DNA of 64,000 bases from NCBI RefSeq assembly GCF_014651375.1, contig NZ_BMWT01000004.1:434001-498000 (forward strand), given 5' to 3'. This stretch comes from Tateyamaria omphalii. GTDB lineage: Bacteria; Pseudomonadota; Alphaproteobacteria; Rhodobacterales; Rhodobacteraceae. The notes under the pieces were generated by a model. That model was given only the letters and a program-made list of their open reading frames with translations, ran no database searches and was not told the DNA's origin. This document shows, one piece after another, positions 35,357-44,551 of this stretch. How positions within the stretch are numbered: position 1 is the first letter of the stretch; each line of letters starts with the position of its first letter. The position numbers and the translations under genes were made by a program.

Positions 35357-37277
35357 ACCATTCCTAAAGGTTAATCATCTTACCGTTTTTCGGGGTGAAC
35401 ACACCGTGTTTTCTGAGGCTTTTCATTCTGGCTTAAACATAATCAGCGGTGAGAACAGCTCCGGGAAGTCCAGCATTATGGATTTCTTATTTTTTGGTTT
35501 GGGCGGTGATTTGACAGAAAACCAATGGAGAGAGACTTCCTTGCTTTGTGATCGAGTGGTTCTTGGCGTGGAAATGAACGGGCATCACATATCGCTATCT
35601 CGTGAAATCGAACAGAAACGCATGAGGCCCATGGAAATCTTCTTTGGCGATCACGACACTGCTGTAACTGCGCCTCGACACCAGTGGAGTAAGTACCCGT
35701 ATTCACGTGGAGGAGGAAGTAGCGATAAGGAGAGCTTCAGCCAAGTTCTCTTTAGACTTCTTGGGCTGCCTGAAGTGCGCATAGATGAACAGAATGTCAA
35801 AATTACAATGCATCAACTACTCCGCATTCTGTATTCGGATCAGCTGACATCCACTGAAAGAATCTTTAGATTTCAAACTCCGGACGACGCTGTTACACGT
35901 TCGACCATCGGTGATATTCTAATGGGCGCTTACAGCGACAAGTTCTATTCCGCTACGCTGCGGCTGAAGGATGCCCAGGACGAACAGAAGGACGTACATA
36001 CGCGCATCCGAGCCTTGAGGGACAGATACCAGATAGACGGTCAACCACTGACGGAACAGTGGTTGGACGCTGAAACAAATAAGTTGAAGCATGAAATTGA
36101 CATCATCGCTAACGAAATCGCTACGTTGGAAAATCAGATATTCTCTGAGCAATTTGACGATCGGCTTACGCTCAATGACCAAAAGGAAACTTATCGTCGA
36201 GTTGTTAAGGCTCAGACAGAAATTGGTGCTATTTCGGAACAACTGAACGAGGTGGAGCTGGAAATTTCTGAGGCAGGAGACTTCATCAAAGCGATGGAGC
36301 GCAAGGTCAATGACCTGACAAATGCCAGCACTGTCGTGCAAGAGTTCGAATATCTTGACTTTGATATGTGCCCCGCTTGCATGGGTATCGTAGAAAACCA
36401 TCAAGTTGATGGCGGTTGTTCGCTTTGTAAGCAGCCGTTCCAACAGCAAACTGTTGTTGATAGGTCTGCAAAAATGTTGAACGAAGCAATCCGGCAAAGA
36501 GATCGCTCTTTCGCAATTCAGAAAGATCGTAAAGCAACGCGCGACAAACTGGCAGCTGAGTTGCAAGAAAAGAAGTTGCAATGGGAAGATGCAAGTCGAT
36601 ATTATACGATCTCTTTACGAACGCCGACTTCTTCGCTTCGGTCCGAACTGCGAGACTTGAACCGGCAATCAGGGTACAAGCACCGGCAATTGGAGGAAAT
36701 TTCTTCAAAAAGAAATATAGTTGAGGAGATGAAACTTCTGGAGAGCCAGAGAGTCCAACTGGTTTCCGAAATCGAAGCTCTGTCTGCTGCCATTGAAAGT
36801 GAGAAGCAGCGAAACATAGATCGGAAGTCACACGCTAGAAGCATGATTGAAAACGTGGTCCTTGAGTTCCTGCACCGTGATCTTGAAAGACAATCTACAT
36901 TCAAATTAGCTGATAGAGTTTCATTTGATTTTGAGGGTGATAGGCTCGCCGTGAACGATGAAAGCTTCTTCTCGGCCAGTTCGATGGTATATCTGAGAAA
37001 TAGCTTTTTGGCTGCATTTCATTTTGCGGCTGCCACCGATCCAGGCTTTGGTCACCCACGATTTCTCCTTATGGATACGATCGAGGATAAGGGAATGGAG
37101 CAGGATCGGAGCAGGCACTTCCAAATGCTGCTAGCCGAAAAATCAAGGGAAGCGAACTCAGAGCATCAGCTAATCATCGCAACGTCAATGATCGCCCCCG
37201 AGCTAGATAGCCCCGAGTTCGTGATTGGGAAGCACTATTCACATGAAAACCGAACACTCAACATAGTAGCACGCTAA
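35343..37277 (+). CDS. Rad50/SMC-like ATPase with zinc hook (ABC-3C-like)
   Basis: The 644-residue protein has Walker A (GENSSGKSS, residues about 37-45), two long coiled coils (about 195-330 and 390-520), and a hook between them with CPAC and, 17 residues later, CSLC. The degenerate C-terminal Walker B is FLLMDTIEDKGME. The coils are short compared with Rad50, typical of defence-associated ATPases. Start at 35343 (MTSYEPFLK) rather than 35295. It is coupled to the preceding middle-component gene and ends one base before the next gene. Confidence 0.85.
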   Translation: MTSYEPFLKVNHLTVFRGEHTVFSEAFHSGLNIISGENSSGKSSIMDFLFFGLGGDLTENQWRETSLLCDRVVLGVEMNGHHISLSREIEQKRMRPMEIFFGDHDTAVTAPRHQWSKYPYSRGGGSSDKESFSQVLFRLLGLPEVRIDEQNVKITMHQLLRILYSDQLTSTERIFRFQTPDDAVTRSTIGDILMGAYSDKFYSATLRLKDAQDEQKDVHTRIRALRDRYQIDGQPLTEQWLDAETNKLKHEIDIIANEIATLENQIFSEQFDDRLTLNDQKETYRRVVKAQTEIGAISEQLNEVELEISEAGDFIKAMERKVNDLTNASTVVQEFEYLDFDMCPACMGIVENHQVDGGCSLCKQPFQQQTVVDRSAKMLNEAIRQRDRSFAIQKDRKATRDKLAAELQEKKLQWEDASRYYTISLRTPTSSLRSELRDLNRQSGYKHRQLEEISSKRNIVEEMKLLESQRVQLVSEIEALSAAIESEKQRNIDRKSHARSMIENVVLEFLHRDLERQSTFKLADRVSFDFEGDRLAVNDESFFSASSMVYLRNSFLAAFHFAAATDPGFGHPRFLLMDTIEDKGMEQDRSRHFQMLLAEKSREANSEHQLIIATSMIAPELDSPEFVIGKHYSHENRTLNIVAR

Positions 37278-37278
37278 G

Positions 37279-37995
37279 ATGTTCGGACTGGAAAAAATGT
37301 TTCGAGTGACAGGGCAAGACGAAACATTCTTGCAGGAGAATGTGAATTGGATGCTTCTTCGCGGGTTTGGAGCCTCAAAGGTCGCTTCCATATCGGTTCT
37401 GATGCCATTTGTCGGGTACATCATCCTGTATAATTCGGAATTGCAGGGTTTGTTTGGTGACTTTGGCGGGCTTCTCAGCCAGCAACCGGCAGGACGCAGT
37501 TGCCCCCAATATATTTCAAGCTTTCAAAGATTGAACCTGCTGTACTGTGGTCTTTTTGCTCTTGGAACGTCAGCTCTTGTCTTTAGGACTGCTGCACCCA
37601 GGGAACTCAAGCTTTACTCCGATAGCAATGACTTCATCGACCGGGAACGCAGTAATTTGTCTGCTAGACGAGTGCGTTCCATGTATCGGACCGTGAACTT
37701 TCGGAGGAACAGGATCGGTGAGGAGCTTTGCGATCGGGCGAGTTGGCTGACTGCGAACGTCCCCATCGCCAAAGCATCTGTCGAATTTGCCAACAACAAA
37801 AATGAAGATGTCGTCCTTGATCTTATGCGTACTTTCTTTCAGGCCCAAGATAGGCACTTCAGAAGGTGGGCCGTCTTTTTGTGTTTCTTTCTCTTAGTTA
37901 GTGGCGCTGTACTTTTGGCCATCCCTTCGGGAGCGTTCACGGTTCGGGTTCTTTGTACCGTGTTTTCCGGGGGTGGTGTGCAAGGCAGTACATAG
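37279..37995 (+). CDS. Membrane protein appended to the ABC-3C-like operon
   Basis: I do not recognise a family. The 238-residue protein has three probable helices (about 36-54, 76-97 and 195-225), a cytoplasmic arginine-rich loop between helices 2 and 3 (residues about 100-185), and a short tail. It begins one base after the ATPase stop, so it is very probably co-transcribed and functionally linked. It could be a membrane-acting effector or an anchor. Confidence 0.65.
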   Translation: MFGLEKMFRVTGQDETFLQENVNWMLLRGFGASKVASISVLMPFVGYIILYNSELQGLFGDFGGLLSQQPAGRSCPQYISSFQRLNLLYCGLFALGTSALVFRTAAPRELKLYSDSNDFIDRERSNLSARRVRSMYRTVNFRRNRIGEELCDRASWLTANVPIAKASVEFANNKNEDVVLDLMRTFFQAQDRHFRRWAVFLCFFLLVSGAVLLAIPSGAFTVRVLCTVFSGGGVQGST

Positions 37996-38342
37996 TCTCA
38001 ATTTCGGATGGCATAGGGCACCGGCGATACTCTACCACCCAACATGAGCTTCCACTCCTGGAAGTCATCCTCCTGCGACTGTAAACAGGATTATCAGACT
38101 GCGTTGCAGCAGTTTCGCAGAGCCGGGTTGAAGGCCCAGATACCGCAACTGCCACGAATGTCGGCAATGTGGGCTGCAAGCTTAGCATTCAAAGCCGCCG
38201 CTCAAAGTCAGCTTTGGGCCGTCCGCATCGTTGGATTCTCTGCCGATTTTCGGAGCAATCTGCCATACCGCAGTCGCAGCTTTCAGGCGCATAGGCGATG
38301 TAGGTGGCGTCAGTCTGTGTTTGTAGTCCATCTATATGAATT
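37996..38342. other. Intergenic stretch carrying one copy of an 80-bp repeat
   Basis: Two convergent genes meet here. The only structure I see is the repeat at 38156-38235, described separately. Confidence 0.5.
38156..38235. repeat. Dispersed 80-bp repeat, copy 1
   Basis: The pattern gaatgtcSgcaatg...gctgca...ttcaaa...tttgggccg also occurs at 39880-39960 and 42736-42815. In the other two copies it sits just past an integrase stop codon; here no integrase adjoins. Confidence 0.55.
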
Positions 38343-39794
38343 CTATAGCTCATATAAGCGCTTAAAGTTCGGCCAGGCGTCGTCGTCGATGCGCTTCTTG
38401 ATCTCGGCCCGAGCAATACCGGTAGCTTGGAACGCTGCGTTCACCGATTTGTATATGACGCCATCGACAATGACTTGGATTTTTGCGGGCCGTCCATCCT
38501 TCGGTTGGACAAAATCCAAGTCGGGATCAGGGGATGAATACTCAGGTTCCGAAAGGCTTCTGCATTTCTTTTTGAGCGTGTTAATGTCAATTCCATCAGC
38601 TCGGCTAGCTTCTGATAGAGTATCATATGAGACACCGCGAATAGTCACAGGCACAGCAAGTTTGGCTAATGCCGCGTTCCTGTTGTGCTTCGTAACGCCT
38701 TCACCGATGCGATCCGGAAAGTTCGAAGACTTGAGCTGATAAATCAGAGTTCCGGGTTCAATACCGAGATGCCTAGCAGCTTCGCTCGCTGTGTCGAACT
38801 CCTCACCAGCGATCCACGTTCTCACGTGGTTCAAAGGGTTCCGAGCAGTTTTGGGAATCGTTCCAGTCGAATCCAAATAGTCTGGATAGTTGGTACTTCT
38901 AATCCGCACTGCGAAAGCTGCGGTCGAGATGTCTAAAGACTGGGCTGCAGCCTGATGGCTATGAAAGTCTTTGCCGTCAACGCGACACGGCTTGAAGCGA
39001 CTTACTCTCGGACGTTGTCCTTCCTCGGTATAATAGTAGCCTGGCCAGCCGTAGTTGATGCGTTTGTAGATCCTTCTGAATGGCTCGCCAGTTGTCTCAG
39101 CGGCCGCTGAAAGTGACTCAAATTCGCCTTCTGGAACACGTACGCGCTTTTTATAGCGGAAAAGCAGGCCCTCTTCTGTGGGTTGCTGACCTTCGTCTTG
39201 AAAGAAATGACCAGGCCAGCCAAATCTTATCCTCTGCGCCAGTGCGCCTCCCGTCACACCGGTAGCATCTTCGGCTTCAGTCAAGCTTCCATAGGATATT
39301 CCCTCGATAACCACCGGGCGGGCAGAAGCGCTCTCTCCACCGCGTTTAGCAATGTGACCTCGGGTTCCATCCCCGCCGTCAGTTCGATTTGCCAAAGGGC
39401 CCGCACCAAGATCCTTCCGCCCAATTAGGTCGATCAATTCTGCTTCGGCGTCATATGCATCCTCCTCAATGCCGAATGTGTCAGCAATCGATGTAAATAC
39501 TTCGACCCCGTGAGCTTTGTGACGCTTAAGGATGTTCCATTTGCGGCTGTTATTGTTTTCGGATGGTGCGGTGTGTTGCGCCGCTCGTCGATTGACTCCC
39601 TTCCCAACGTAAAAGGGAACAGGTTTTCCCAAATCGCTTCGCCACAGAATGTAGGTGTAGTACTTACGTTCATTCAAAGCACCTCGGATCTGAAACAGCT
39701 GGTTGAACTCGAGCCTCGTCAATAACTTCGCGTCCAGGACCATCACCCAGTCTATTTTCAACCATTCTAGGTGATGTGGCTTCAACTCCGACAT
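38343..39794 (-). CDS. GIY-YIG nuclease with six tandem NUMOD-like DNA-binding repeats
   Basis: The 483-residue protein has a GIY-YIG-type core at about residues 44-135 (YYTYILWRSD, then FYVGKG, Arg in NRRAAQH, and a later Glu in DAEAELI). From about 155 to the end run six copies of an about 55-residue module of the form V-x-I-x-G-x-x-Y-x-S-x-x-E-A-x-x-x-x-G-I-x-x-x-x-L-x-x-R-I, as in nuclease-associated modular domains of homing endonucleases. A sequence-specific, mobile-type endonuclease is likely. No intron or intein host was found. It is convergent with the membrane-protein gene. Confidence 0.75.
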   Translation of the reverse strand: MSELKPHHLEWLKIDWVMVLDAKLLTRLEFNQLFQIRGALNERKYYTYILWRSDLGKPVPFYVGKGVNRRAAQHTAPSENNNSRKWNILKRHKAHGVEVFTSIADTFGIEEDAYDAEAELIDLIGRKDLGAGPLANRTDGGDGTRGHIAKRGGESASARPVVIEGISYGSLTEAEDATGVTGGALAQRIRFGWPGHFFQDEGQQPTEEGLLFRYKKRVRVPEGEFESLSAAAETTGEPFRRIYKRINYGWPGYYYTEEGQRPRVSRFKPCRVDGKDFHSHQAAAQSLDISTAAFAVRIRSTNYPDYLDSTGTIPKTARNPLNHVRTWIAGEEFDTASEAARHLGIEPGTLIYQLKSSNFPDRIGEGVTKHNRNAALAKLAVPVTIRGVSYDTLSEASRADGIDINTLKKKCRSLSEPEYSSPDPDLDFVQPKDGRPAKIQVIVDGVIYKSVNAAFQATGIARAEIKKRIDDDAWPNFKRLYEL

Positions 39795-39879
39795 GGTGTC
39801 CGCTTGGTCTTGTTCGCTAAGTGTTTACAGGAATGTTTTCCGTTAAGCCCTGATCAGCAACCATAGCACTTCAAGATGC

Positions 39880-39960
39880 TAACGTCCGCAATGCGTGCTG
39901 CAACCGCAGCATCTGCCGAACGGGTTCAAAGTCTCCTTTGGGCCGCCAGTGAAGGCGACC
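39880..39960. repeat. Dispersed 80-bp repeat, copy 2
   Basis: This copy (aacgtccgcaatgcgtgctgca...) ends 8 bp before the intact recombinase gene's 3' end and is part of the longer duplication with 42736-43520. Confidence 0.55.
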
Positions 39961-39968
39961 CGAAGTTG

Positions 39969-40601
39969 CTAGATTTCAATGGCTTCGGCGATGGCCAGGG
40001 CATCCTCAAGTTCGACGCCGAGGTATCTGACCGTGCTGTCCATCTTGGTGTGGCCTAGCAGGAGCTGCACAGCACGTAGATTGCCCGTCTTCCTGTATAT
40101 CTGAGTAACTTTGGTCCGTCGCATCGAATGGGTCCCATAGGCGCTTGCTTCCAGTCCGATCGATGTGACCCAATCCCGGACGATCCGCGCATACTGGCGT
40201 GTAGAGATGTGCAACCGCTCGTGGAAGCGGCCTGGCCAAAGATACTCGGATCCAACCATCAGCTCGTCTTCCATCCACTTCTCTACCGAAGCGCGGGTAC
40301 CTTCCGAAATCTCGAAGCGTACCGGTTTCTGGGTTTTGCTTTGCAGAACGGACGCGCGCTCTTTGATTTGACCCGAAGCCATCACGTCTACGACCTTCAT
40401 CTTAACCAGGTCGCAACCTCGGAGTTTGCTGTCGATTGCCATATTGAATAGCGCCAGATCGCGATGGTTCTCAGCAAGCTCCAGTCGTACACGGATCGCC
40501 CAGACATGCTTTGGTTTGAGCGGGCGTTTCTGACCAACTATACGGCCCTTGTTCCAGGCAGGGCGAAGCGCGCGAATGGCAGGTAAGTTTGGTGTTTCCA
40601 T
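39969..40601 (-). CDS. Small tyrosine-type recombinase/integrase
   Basis: The 210-residue protein has the C-terminal catalytic domain motifs HSMRRTK (H-x-x-R), LLGHTKMDSTVRYLG (H and nucleophile Tyr) and a first Arg in KLRGCDLV. The N-terminal core-binding domain is reduced to about 60 residues. The start METPNLPAI at 40601 is preferred over 40655. A second, broken copy lies 2.8 kb away in the same orientation. Confidence 0.88.
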   Translation of the reverse strand: METPNLPAIRALRPAWNKGRIVGQKRPLKPKHVWAIRVRLELAENHRDLALFNMAIDSKLRGCDLVKMKVVDVMASGQIKERASVLQSKTQKPVRFEISEGTRASVEKWMEDELMVGSEYLWPGRFHERLHISTRQYARIVRDWVTSIGLEASAYGTHSMRRTKVTQIYRKTGNLRAVQLLLGHTKMDSTVRYLGVELEDALAIAEAIEI

Positions 40602-40968
40602 GACTGATCCTCCGATCCGCCTTTCCCTCCCAAAACGACAACCCAACGCTGACACGGCAACTTAACATCAGAGTTCAATTCCTCAGAATTGCCAGTTAGC
40701 ACCGCACCGTTCGGCACATTTCCAAAAAAATAACTGCAAATTGTGAAGATCAGCGTATCTCCATCAGAGGCTGGTTATGGCGCTTGATATACCTTTTGTT
40801 CGTTTCCTTCGTTCTGGCGGCAAATCATAATTCACGGTCAGTCTACATCGACTGAACCGAGCGCCTGAGCGGAAGGATACATCCTTCAATCTGGAACCGC
40901 AGTTCCAGAGATTTCTGGAGCTTCTGGAAGACGTCGATGCGGACAATGCTGCGTTTCTGGGTGACCGT

Positions 40969-42405
40969 TTGGGCGACGCTGACGGTTACAATGCAGGGCC
41001 TCTGAAGCAGCGTTTCTATGATGAATTTGAGACCCGCCTTATCGCGACGCTGGCTGTCTATGACCGCGAAGGCCGTGACAGAGCCGAGATAGCATCGCTG
41101 ATCGAAGTGGACATCGCAGCGACCGAAGCCTGGTTGTTGCGGCGATTTAAGAACGAATTGAATGAGACGCGACAACGGGCAGCGGGGGTCACGCATTACA
41201 TCTGGCGATCTGCTGACGATTCAAAGGTCAGGTCCAGCCATGCCGAACGGGATGACCGCGTTTTTCCGTGGGATCACGGATTTCCGGATGGTTTGCCGGG
41301 TGAAGCGCATAACTGCCGGTGCTACGCGGAACCTGCCATCGTCAATGGCCAGATTATTCTGACAGGCCCTCCGGTGTCGCCGGACCTGGCGGATCGCATA
41401 TCGGAAGCACAAGGCAGGGGACTTGCGCGCGCCGGTGAGGACGCATTGGTTGGCACCGTCACCGGCCTCTACGATCTGCTTCGATTTTCCTATCTCGGAT
41501 ATAGGCGTCTGTTTGGTGTCATCACGGAAGAGGAAGAACAGGAGCGGCTGACCGCGCGCCAGAATATCCTTGATGCGCTGGAGCGCCTGGCGGAACTGGA
41601 CCGAGAAATGGCCGAGCAGATCGCTGAGGAAGCAGTCGCCTATTTCGAGGCGCAGCACGCAGAGCTCCGCTTGCTTGACCTTGAAGACCGCCTGGGCCTG
41701 ACCAATGAAGAAGCCTTGCTGCGCGCCTATGAAGACGTAGCCCACCTCGATGCGTCAGTTCTTCTTGGTGGCACGGCGTTCACGGCGGGTGCGGCAAAGC
41801 TCGGGATCAATCTAACCCGCCTGCGACCAACTGCGGCTCTGAATGCCTTGCGTGCCGGTCGCACGCGGTTGGACAATATGATCAACACGCGCCGCCGCGA
41901 GGTCGATACACTCGTTGCGAGCCGTTTTGCAGAGCTGGAGGCACAGGGGCACGGGCCACAACGGCACGAAGGAGCGGTGACACGCCAGATGCTTGAGGAT
42001 CGGGTCATGCGTGGTTTCGATCCGATGACAGGAAGCAGGACAGATGGCGTGACCGGCGGCACTCATCCCTTGAGCGGCAGAGCAACAAGAATAACCAGCG
42101 AAGCAGATTTCGTTGTTGCTGAAGCGTTTATTCGTAGATCGTCAGAGTATCGGTCTTCAAGAGATGCGGCGTTTTCTCTGGTCGGCCGTGGTCGACCAAG
42201 ATTTGAAGTTGTCCTACCTATCGAGGATATTTTTGGCCCTGACTATGTGAGCGCAGTCGAAGGGGTAAGAAGGTTAGGTAGTTTCAACAACCCCCAAGGA
42301 ATCGTGCCGATTGATTTTAATGGTGGGCAGGTGAAAGCTGTCTATGAACTTACTCCAAACGGGGAGCCTGTTTTGGTTACACTATTTCCGATTGGGAGAA
42401 CCTGA
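40969..42405 (+). CDS. Phage minor-head-like (gp7/Mu F) protein fused to a C-terminal toxin-like domain, probably 5'-truncated
   Basis: The only start in this frame is TTG at 40969, and translation of the open frame upstream to 40831 still reads like protein (EPQFQRFLELLEDVDADN), so the true N terminus is probably lost. Residues about 75-125 match the minor-capsid motif YIWRSADDSKVRSSHAER...AHNCRCYAEP. After a helical middle, the last 160 residues (GHGPQRHEGAVTRQMLEDRV, then ITSEADFVVAEAF, ending VLVTLFPIG) resemble C-terminal domains of polymorphic toxins. A small gene overlaps its stop by one base, the layout expected of an immunity partner. Toxin assignment is inference. Confidence 0.6.
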   Translation: MGDADGYNAGPLKQRFYDEFETRLIATLAVYDREGRDRAEIASLIEVDIAATEAWLLRRFKNELNETRQRAAGVTHYIWRSADDSKVRSSHAERDDRVFPWDHGFPDGLPGEAHNCRCYAEPAIVNGQIILTGPPVSPDLADRISEAQGRGLARAGEDALVGTVTGLYDLLRFSYLGYRRLFGVITEEEEQERLTARQNILDALERLAELDREMAEQIAEEAVAYFEAQHAELRLLDLEDRLGLTNEEALLRAYEDVAHLDASVLLGGTAFTAGAAKLGINLTRLRPTAALNALRAGRTRLDNMINTRRREVDTLVASRFAELEAQGHGPQRHEGAVTRQMLEDRVMRGFDPMTGSRTDGVTGGTHPLSGRATRITSEADFVVAEAFIRRSSEYRSSRDAAFSLVGRGRPRFEVVLPIEDIFGPDYVSAVEGVRRLGSFNNPQGIVPIDFNGGQVKAVYELTPNGEPVLVTLFPIGRT

Positions 42406-42695
42406 TGACCCGAATTGATCTTAGGACCGAAGCGTGGCTGAAGGATATAGGGCTGTATTGCGGAGGCAACACATATGACCCAGGGAAACTACGACAGGTC
42501 ATCGCAGAAAAATCCGAGTGGTCCGAACGCTTGAAACGCAACTTTGAGTACGTCCTAAACGCGCGACAGCTAAGTGCTTTGGACTACGAAGAGAAGGTCG
42601 ATATTGAGTTTGCAAGTGACGACCAGCTCTACGGTTACCTTAAGCGGTTGTACGCTTATGTTTTTGAGGATGGCCCGTTCCCGGAATGGAATTGA
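42405..42695 (+). CDS. Candidate immunity protein
   Basis: The 96-residue acidic protein (LRTEAWLKDIGLYCGGNTYD; ending PEWN) has no family I recognise. It starts in the TGATG overlap with the toxin-like gene. Small size, acidity and coupling fit an immunity protein for the domain encoded just before it. Confidence 0.55.
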   Translation: MTRIDLRTEAWLKDIGLYCGGNTYDPGKLRQVIAEKSEWSERLKRNFEYVLNARQLSALDYEEKVDIEFASDDQLYGYLKRLYAYVFEDGPFPEWN

Positions 42696-42735
42696 AGGCA
42701 TTGGCTCGTGACGAGAGCATGGCACTAGCCTAAGC

Positions 42736-42815
42736 GAATGTCCGCTATGCGGGATGCAACTGCACCATCTAAGGAGCCACTTCAACCACCGCATTGGGCC
42801 GCTTTTGGGAGCGGC
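42736..42815. repeat. Dispersed 80-bp repeat, copy 3
   Basis: This copy (gaatgtccgctatgcgggatgca...) lies between the candidate immunity gene and the 3' end of the broken recombinase copy. Confidence 0.55.
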
Positions 42816-42824
42816 CCGAAAATG

Positions 42825-43456
42825 CTAGATTTCAATGGCTTCGGCGATTGCGAGGGCATCCTCAAGTTCAACACCCAGGTACCTAACTGTACTGTTCATC
42901 TTGGTGTGGCCCAGCAAGAGCTGAACAGCACGCAGGTTGCCTGTCTTCTTGTAGATCTGGGTTACCTTTGTTCGCCTCACCGAATGCGTGCCATATGCAC
43001 TCGCCTCTAGGCCGATTGAGGTGACCCAATCGCGAACAATCCGCGCATACTGGCGGGTGGAGATGTGCAAACGCTCGTGAAAGCGACCTGGCCAAAGGTA
43101 CTCTGAGCCGACCATAAGTTCATCTTCCATCTACTTCTCGACAGAAGCTCTCGTGCCTTCGGTTATCTCAAAGCGCACGGGCTTCTGCGTTTTGCTTTGC
43201 AGGACAGAGGCGCGCTCTTTGATCTGACCTGATGCCATTACATCGACGACTTTCATCTTCACCAGGTCACAGCCGCGTAATTCACTGTCGATCGCCATAT
43301 TGAACAGTGCGAGGTCGCGATGGTTTTCTGCCGTTCAAGTCGTACACGGATTGCCCAGACATGCTTTGGCTTCAGCGGCCGCTTCTGACCGACGATGCGG
43401 CCTTTGTTCCATGCAGGACGAAGTGCGCGAATTGCTGGTAAGTTTGGTGTTTCCAT
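42825..43456 (-). pseudogene. Broken copy of the tyrosine recombinase
   Basis: It matches the intact gene at 39969-40601 end to end, from METPNLPAI to LAIAEAIEI. An indel near 43330 shifts the frame after IRVRLE, and the Trp codon before MEDELM is TAG at about 43131-43133. The catalytic C-terminal half remains open on its own as a 101-codon frame starting at 43130. Confidence 0.9.
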
Positions 43457-43667
43457 GACTGATCCTCTGATCCACCATGCCCTCCCACAACGACACCCCG
43501 ATGTTGACGAGGCAGCATATCACGTGATTGCTGCGCTGCCTCCGAGGTCCGGTGTGAGCCCTTTTCGGACATTCTCACACAGTGGACTGGAAGTGTTGCG
43601 CGCGTCTTTCGGAAAGCCTATCTCACGCCGAAAGAAAGAAAATTCCCAAAAAATGGAGAGCAGCAGA

Positions 43668-44366
43668 ATGTCTGCCAGTATCTCAAGCAGTATTAACGGC
43701 CTTTTCGTGGGCAAGGCCGAGAACCGTTGGGAAGGGCGGGCGCCCTCGGCCATCGGCAAATCGCTTGTTCCGGGTCCGCAAGAAATCGACCAGTTTGGAT
43801 TCCTATAGGATGAACAAGCGGACCTACAGTACCGCGGCGGGGTTGATAAAGCCATTCATCACTACGCATCTGATCACTACCAAGCTTGGATATCTGAAGG
43901 CGAATTGCCAGTCGGAACAGTCCCGGCGGCGTTTGGTGAAAACATCGCAACACTCGGCATCACGGAGTGGGATGTTTGCATTGGTGACAAGTTACGCCTT
44001 GGTACGGCGGTTGTTCAAATCAGCCAGGGACGACAGCCATGTTGGAAAGTGAACGAACACATAAAAAACAAGAGGTTGGCTGCTCTTTTTCAAAAGACAT
44101 CGCGCACGGGGTGGTACTACCGCGTATTGGAACCTGGTATTGCTTGCGTAGGCGATCATGTCACACTTCTTGAGCGAACCCAGCCGGATTGGAGCGTCGC
44201 GCGCGTCACGTCCCCCCGTCTCACCAAGCGTTTTTCGCCACATGATGCAGAGATACTGGCGGTACTGCCCGAACTCGCTGATGGATGGCAAACAGCCTTT
44301 GCAAAGATTGCAGAGGGCAACAGACAAGAAGATACGAGCGATAGGCTCGCCGGAAGCAGGATATAG
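43668..44366 (+). pseudogene. MOSC-domain protein (YiiM-like) interrupted by one stop codon
   Basis: One frame encodes MSASISSSINGLFVGKAEN to residue 46, a TAG at 43806-43808, and then DEQADLQYRGGVDKAIHHY to SRI, with the MOSC motif QPCWKV. Relatives read through this point as G-D-E-Q-A-D, so a single substitution, not a frameshift, breaks it. MOSC domains carry the molybdenum-cofactor-sulfurase C-terminal fold. An active protein would need readthrough or internal initiation. Confidence 0.8.
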
Positions 44367-44551
44367 CTGTGATCACAGACGCTCCTTTTTGTTAGCCTGA
44401 CACTACATTGGATGGACGGTTAGCTAAAGGTCCGGTCTGAGCCCGGACCCACCATCATTGAATGATATCTTAACGAGCGAGATTCTCCTTGACCTCAAGT
44501 TAGGTTGAGATTCCAAGCTGACCCTGAACAGTTAATTCAGGGCTCACTCTC

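Larger units (their letters stand above)
39880..40665. repeat. Direct repeat, left copy (intact recombinase)
   Basis: About 785 bp that include the recombinase gene and its 3' flank align with 42736-43520 in the same orientation, at an estimated 85 percent identity by eye. The two copies flank the toxin cassette. Confidence 0.75.
42736..43520. repeat. Direct repeat, right copy (broken recombinase)
   Basis: Partner of 39880-40665. The recombinase in this copy carries a frameshift and a nonsense codon, so it is the older or relaxed copy. Confidence 0.75.
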
